Source of the DNA: a bacterium
GTDB taxonomy: Bacteria; CAIJMQ01; JAADFP01
Reading direction: 5' to 3'
Length of the DNA: 16,162 bases
Assembly: GCA_027021085.1 (NCBI GenBank)
Contig: JALUVB010000033.1
Coordinates: 1-16,162, forward strand
The notes beneath the pieces were generated by a model. The model was not told the origin of the DNA. It saw nothing but the letters and a program-made list of their open reading frames with translations, and ran no database searches. A program made the translations under genes and the position numbers. This document shows positions 13,920 through 16,162 of the stretch, piece after piece; positions within the stretch are counted from its first letter, which is position 1; every line of letters starts with the position of its first letter.

Positions 13920-14678
13920 CTACTCGCTACTCGCTACTTTCCCACTGCTTCCTGAATCCTTTTTTCTGCCCTTAGCCAATTTCTTCTCTTTCAGCTCATA
14001 GGTAAGGATAATGGATTCGGCAATTTCTTTCATGGGCTTTCTTGTCTTCATAGAATACCTTCTCATCAGGTTGTAGGCATCTGCTTCGTCAATATCCTCC
14101 TCTTTCATAAGAATCCCTTTTGCCCTTTCTACTACTTTTCTTGTTTCCAGCTCTTCTTTTATGATTTGTGTTTCAATCATAAGTTTCCAGTTATCTATCA
14201 CGATGGCTGCCTGGTTGGCAATAGATTCCAAAATATGAATCTCTGCCGGGGTAAACTCATGGGGCTCTGAAGTATAAAAATTTAACACCCCTATTACTCT
14301 CCCCTTTACCCTTAAGGGCAAAGATAAGAGTGAACAGAGCCCTTCCTCCCTGGCAATCTCCTGGTAAAAATAACGCGGGTCCTCCCGCACATCAGGAGAG
14401 ACAATGGGCCTGTTTTCCAGAGCTACCCTCCCGGCAATTCCCTCCCCTAATTTAACAGGAGGCTTATGAAGGTATTTATTGCTTATCGATTGGGTAGCCC
14501 TTATGGTCAACTCCTTTTTCTCCGGGTTCAACAGCATAAGGGAACATATTTTGAATCCCATAACTTCGGCAGTGACCGTTACGATAAGCTTCAAAATATC
14601 TTCAATATACTGGTCAGAAGTAATAGCATAAGAAATGCGTGAGAGTGCCTCCAATTTTTTTTCTAATTCACCAGCCAT
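13920..14678 (-). CDS. GAF-ANTAR transcription antitermination regulator
   Basis: 252 aa, cytoplasmic. Residues about 15-163 are a GAF sensor domain ('ILKLIVTVTAEVMGFKICSLMLL', 'LGEGIAGRVALENRPIVSPDVREDPRY', 'LLSLPLRVKGRVIGVLNFYT', 'FTPAEIHILESIANQAAIVIDN'). A short helical linker leads to an ANTAR RNA-binding domain (about 170-229: 'EELETRKVVERAKGILMKEEDIDEADAYNLMRRYSMKTRKPMKEIAESII'), which keeps the usual 'V.RAKGILM' and 'A...LRR.SM' features. ANTAR proteins bind paired hairpins in leader RNA and prevent termination; the GAF part would sense a small ligand, not identified. The last residues 'KVASSE' come from the dispersed word tagcgagtagcg, so the original C-terminus may have been replaced. 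It starts 10 bases after the rpoN stop, with only a weak GTAGGT as ribosome-binding site. Confidence 0.88.
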   Translation of the reverse strand: MAGELEKKLEALSRISYAITSDQYIEDILKLIVTVTAEVMGFKICSLMLLNPEKKELTIRATQSISNKYLHKPPVKLGEGIAGRVALENRPIVSPDVREDPRYFYQEIAREEGLCSLLSLPLRVKGRVIGVLNFYTSEPHEFTPAEIHILESIANQAAIVIDNWKLMIETQIIKEELETRKVVERAKGILMKEEDIDEADAYNLMRRYSMKTRKPMKEIAESIILTYELKEKKLAKGRKKDSGSSGKVASSE

Positions 14679-14688
14679 GCAATACTAC

Positions 14689-16056
14689 CTACTTTCTCCT
14701 CATACGGGCAGGGAGGATGGATAGCTCTTCCCGGTATTTACTTACTGTTCGCCGGGCAATAGGAAACCCCTTGCTCTTAAGAATCTGAGCTATTTTTTCA
14801 TCGCTTAACGGTTTTTCAGGGTCTTCGTTCTCGATAATCTTTTTGACCTCTTCCTTGAGAGAGGTGCTGGACATATCCTCGTTACCCGGCGCCATACCGC
14901 TGAAGAAGTACTTCATGGGAAAAACACCTCGCGGTGTTTCCATGTACTTACGGGAAGTAACCCGGCTCACGGTAGAAGGGTGTACCTCCAGGACATCAGC
15001 CACTTCTTTCAAGGTAAGAGGTTTGAGATGTTTTGGCCCCTTATCAAAAAACGTTTTTTGCTTTTCCACGATAAACTCTGCAACTCTTTTTATCAGGTCA
15101 TACCTGCCATTCAAATTCTTCAGCAGCCACATAGCATCTCTCAGCTTCTCTCTCAAGAATTGGTACTCCTTTTTCTTCTTTTTCCTTTCCTGTAATATTT
15201 TTCTATATAAAGGACTTATTCTTATAGGGGGGACCTCATCCTGGTTTACCAATACAGAGTAACCCCGGGATGTTTTCTTAACACTTACATCAGGGGTTAT
15301 ATACAGGGGACGAAGGGAAGAATATTCCCTGCCCGGTCTGGGCTCTAAGGCGGCAATCTTTCCGGCAATCTTTCTTATCTCCTCTTCTGAAATCCCCAGC
15401 TTCCTGGCCAGAAAAGAAAACTTTTTCCCGGCAATATCTCCCAGGTACTCCTTAACCACCAGGCGAAGTATCGGATTAGAATCTCCTTTCCTGTCCAGCT
15501 GCAATAAAAGACACTCTTCCAGGCTTCTGGCTCCCACCCCGGGCGGGTCAAACGACTGAATGACTTTCAGGACTTTTTCAACTTCGGAAGAAGAAATTTT
15601 CAATACCTCGGCAATATCCTCCAGGGGAAACTTGAGATAACCGTTCTCATCTATGTTAGCAATAAGAATCTCCCCTATTTCCTGTTCCTTGGGAGAAAGA
15701 TCAGACATTCTGAGCTGCCGCAATAGAGTATCCTGCAAAGAAGGTGGACGAGCAGAAATCTCGTGGGTATAATCTTCCCTTCCTCTTTCCCGGATATTCT
15801 GTGTAGCCTGGAAATAGTCTCTCCAGTTGTCATCTAAATTAAGTATTTCTTCCAAGAGAGGATCGTTGATTTCTTCTTCCTCCCTGTTTTCTTCCTCTTC
15901 TACTACTTCTAAAAAAGGATTTTGTTGAAGTTCTTGCTCCAGGATATTCCTCAATTCCATAATAGGCAGTTGGAGAATTTGCATGGCCTGCTGCATTTGA
16001 GGAAGAAGAAGGAGCCTCTGCACCTGGCGGGGAAGTAAATCTGTTCTTAGTTCCAT
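14689..16056 (-). CDS. rpoN: RNA polymerase sigma-54 factor
   Basis: 455 aa from the ATG at 16056, within the normal range for RpoN. Region I is the Gln/Leu-rich activator-responsive part ('LLPRQVQRLLLLPQMQQAMQILQLPIMELRNILEQELQQNPFLE'). An acidic region II follows ('EEEENREEEEINDPLLEE'). The core-binding domain has 'IGEILIANIDENGYL' and 'VIQSFDPPGVGARSLEECLLLQL'. The DNA-binding part contains 'LTLKEVADVLEVHPSTVSRVTSRKYMETPRGVFPMKYFF'. The RpoN box 'ARRTVSKYREELSILPARMRR' ends the protein. A GTG at 16128 could lengthen the N-terminus by 24 residues, but these do not look like RpoN, and the region upstream is repeat-like. The neighbours differ from the proteobacterial rpoN locus: no hpf or ptsN downstream, and instead a GAF-ANTAR gene. 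Confidence 0.93.
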   Translation of the reverse strand: MELRTDLLPRQVQRLLLLPQMQQAMQILQLPIMELRNILEQELQQNPFLEVVEEEENREEEEINDPLLEEILNLDDNWRDYFQATQNIRERGREDYTHEISARPPSLQDTLLRQLRMSDLSPKEQEIGEILIANIDENGYLKFPLEDIAEVLKISSSEVEKVLKVIQSFDPPGVGARSLEECLLLQLDRKGDSNPILRLVVKEYLGDIAGKKFSFLARKLGISEEEIRKIAGKIAALEPRPGREYSSLRPLYITPDVSVKKTSRGYSVLVNQDEVPPIRISPLYRKILQERKKKKKEYQFLREKLRDAMWLLKNLNGRYDLIKRVAEFIVEKQKTFFDKGPKHLKPLTLKEVADVLEVHPSTVSRVTSRKYMETPRGVFPMKYFFSGMAPGNEDMSSTSLKEEVKKIIENEDPEKPLSDEKIAQILKSKGFPIARRTVSKYREELSILPARMRRK

Positions 16057-16062
16057 AGCTTC

Positions 16063-16091
16063 ATTATAATCTGATTCACCTCTTGCTTCAA
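16063..16091 (-). promoter_or_regulatory. Possible promoter of rpoN
   Basis: On the minus strand TTGAAG (16086-16091), a 17-base spacer and a perfect TATAAT (16063-16068). The expected start falls on the A of the ATG at 16056, and no Shine-Dalgarno lies at the usual distance. If real, the mRNA is leaderless; it would also exclude the longer GTG start at 16128. Confidence 0.45.
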
Positions 16092-16162
16092 GGAAAAGAG
16101 CTATCTGCACCCGGGAATATAGCGGCACCTGGTTCAGGATTAAAGTCCAAGAGTTGTGAGTT

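Noticed and set aside
13676-13937. CRISPR-like array because of many short repeats
   Set aside because: Units differ in length and sequence, spacers are not regular, and no cas genes are present.
13738-14001. Plus-strand open frames over the right repeat region
   Set aside because: They are translations of the repeat words and run into the antisense of the GAF-ANTAR gene; no ribosome-binding site.
16057-16128. N-terminal extension of rpoN from a GTG at 16128
   Set aside because: The extra 24 residues are not RpoN-like, and a TATAAT box lies within this stretch; the ATG at 16056 fits the family's N-terminus.

Overview
The window looks like a chromosomal stretch from an uncultured Gram-negative bacterium. 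It carries sigma-54, a Wzm/Wzt polysaccharide exporter and a LacI-pseudopilin-glycan enzyme block. The pseudopilin is of the '[19 protein letters not shown]' type with an H-X9-DG tail, and its pairing with a LacI regulator and CBM9-type secreted enzymes recalls PVC-group and related candidate phyla such as Lentisphaerota or Omnitrophota. That placement is an inference from gene style; nothing here fixes the phylum.

Layout. (1) 1-334: non-coding, packed with short dispersed repeats. (2) 335-7312, minus strand: a probable operon read right to left. It runs LacI regulator, pseudopilin (ATGA overlap), a 951-aa secreted CBM9/glycosidase-like protein, a small secreted beta-sandwich protein, a frameshifted C-terminal remnant of a glycosidase-associated gene, and a GH29-like alpha-L-fucosidase-like protein. 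A near-consensus sigma-70 promoter and a perfect palindrome precede lacI. (3) 7402-13537, plus strand, divergent from lacI: a surface-polysaccharide block with a WecA/MraY-type phosphoglycosyl transferase, an FAD amine-oxidase/UDP-galactopyranose-mutase-like protein (ATGA overlap), a 360-bp repeat-bearing gap, then the exporter permease and ATPase (ATGA overlap). The ATPase has about 630 extra C-terminal residues, which I read as three copies of a module of about 200 aa. (4) 13538-13919: non-coding repeat mosaic that mirrors the one at the left end. (5) 13920-16056, minus strand: rpoN (sigma-54) followed by a GAF-ANTAR antitermination regulator.

How it fits together. The minus-strand block is probably sugar-responsive: the LacI protein senses a ligand and controls secreted enzymes that bind and trim a glycan. 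The plus-strand block makes a lipid-linked glycan and exports it, and the triplicated ATPase tail may recognise that glycan. The rpoN/GAF-ANTAR pair is a regulatory unit with no visible link to either block.

The most unusual items are the three-module Wzt-like ATPase, an inverted pair of ~110-bp repeats placed just after the last gene of two opposite operons, a perfect 14-bp inverted repeat inside the ATPase gene, and the recurrent placement of -10-like hexamers a few bases before SD-less start codons.
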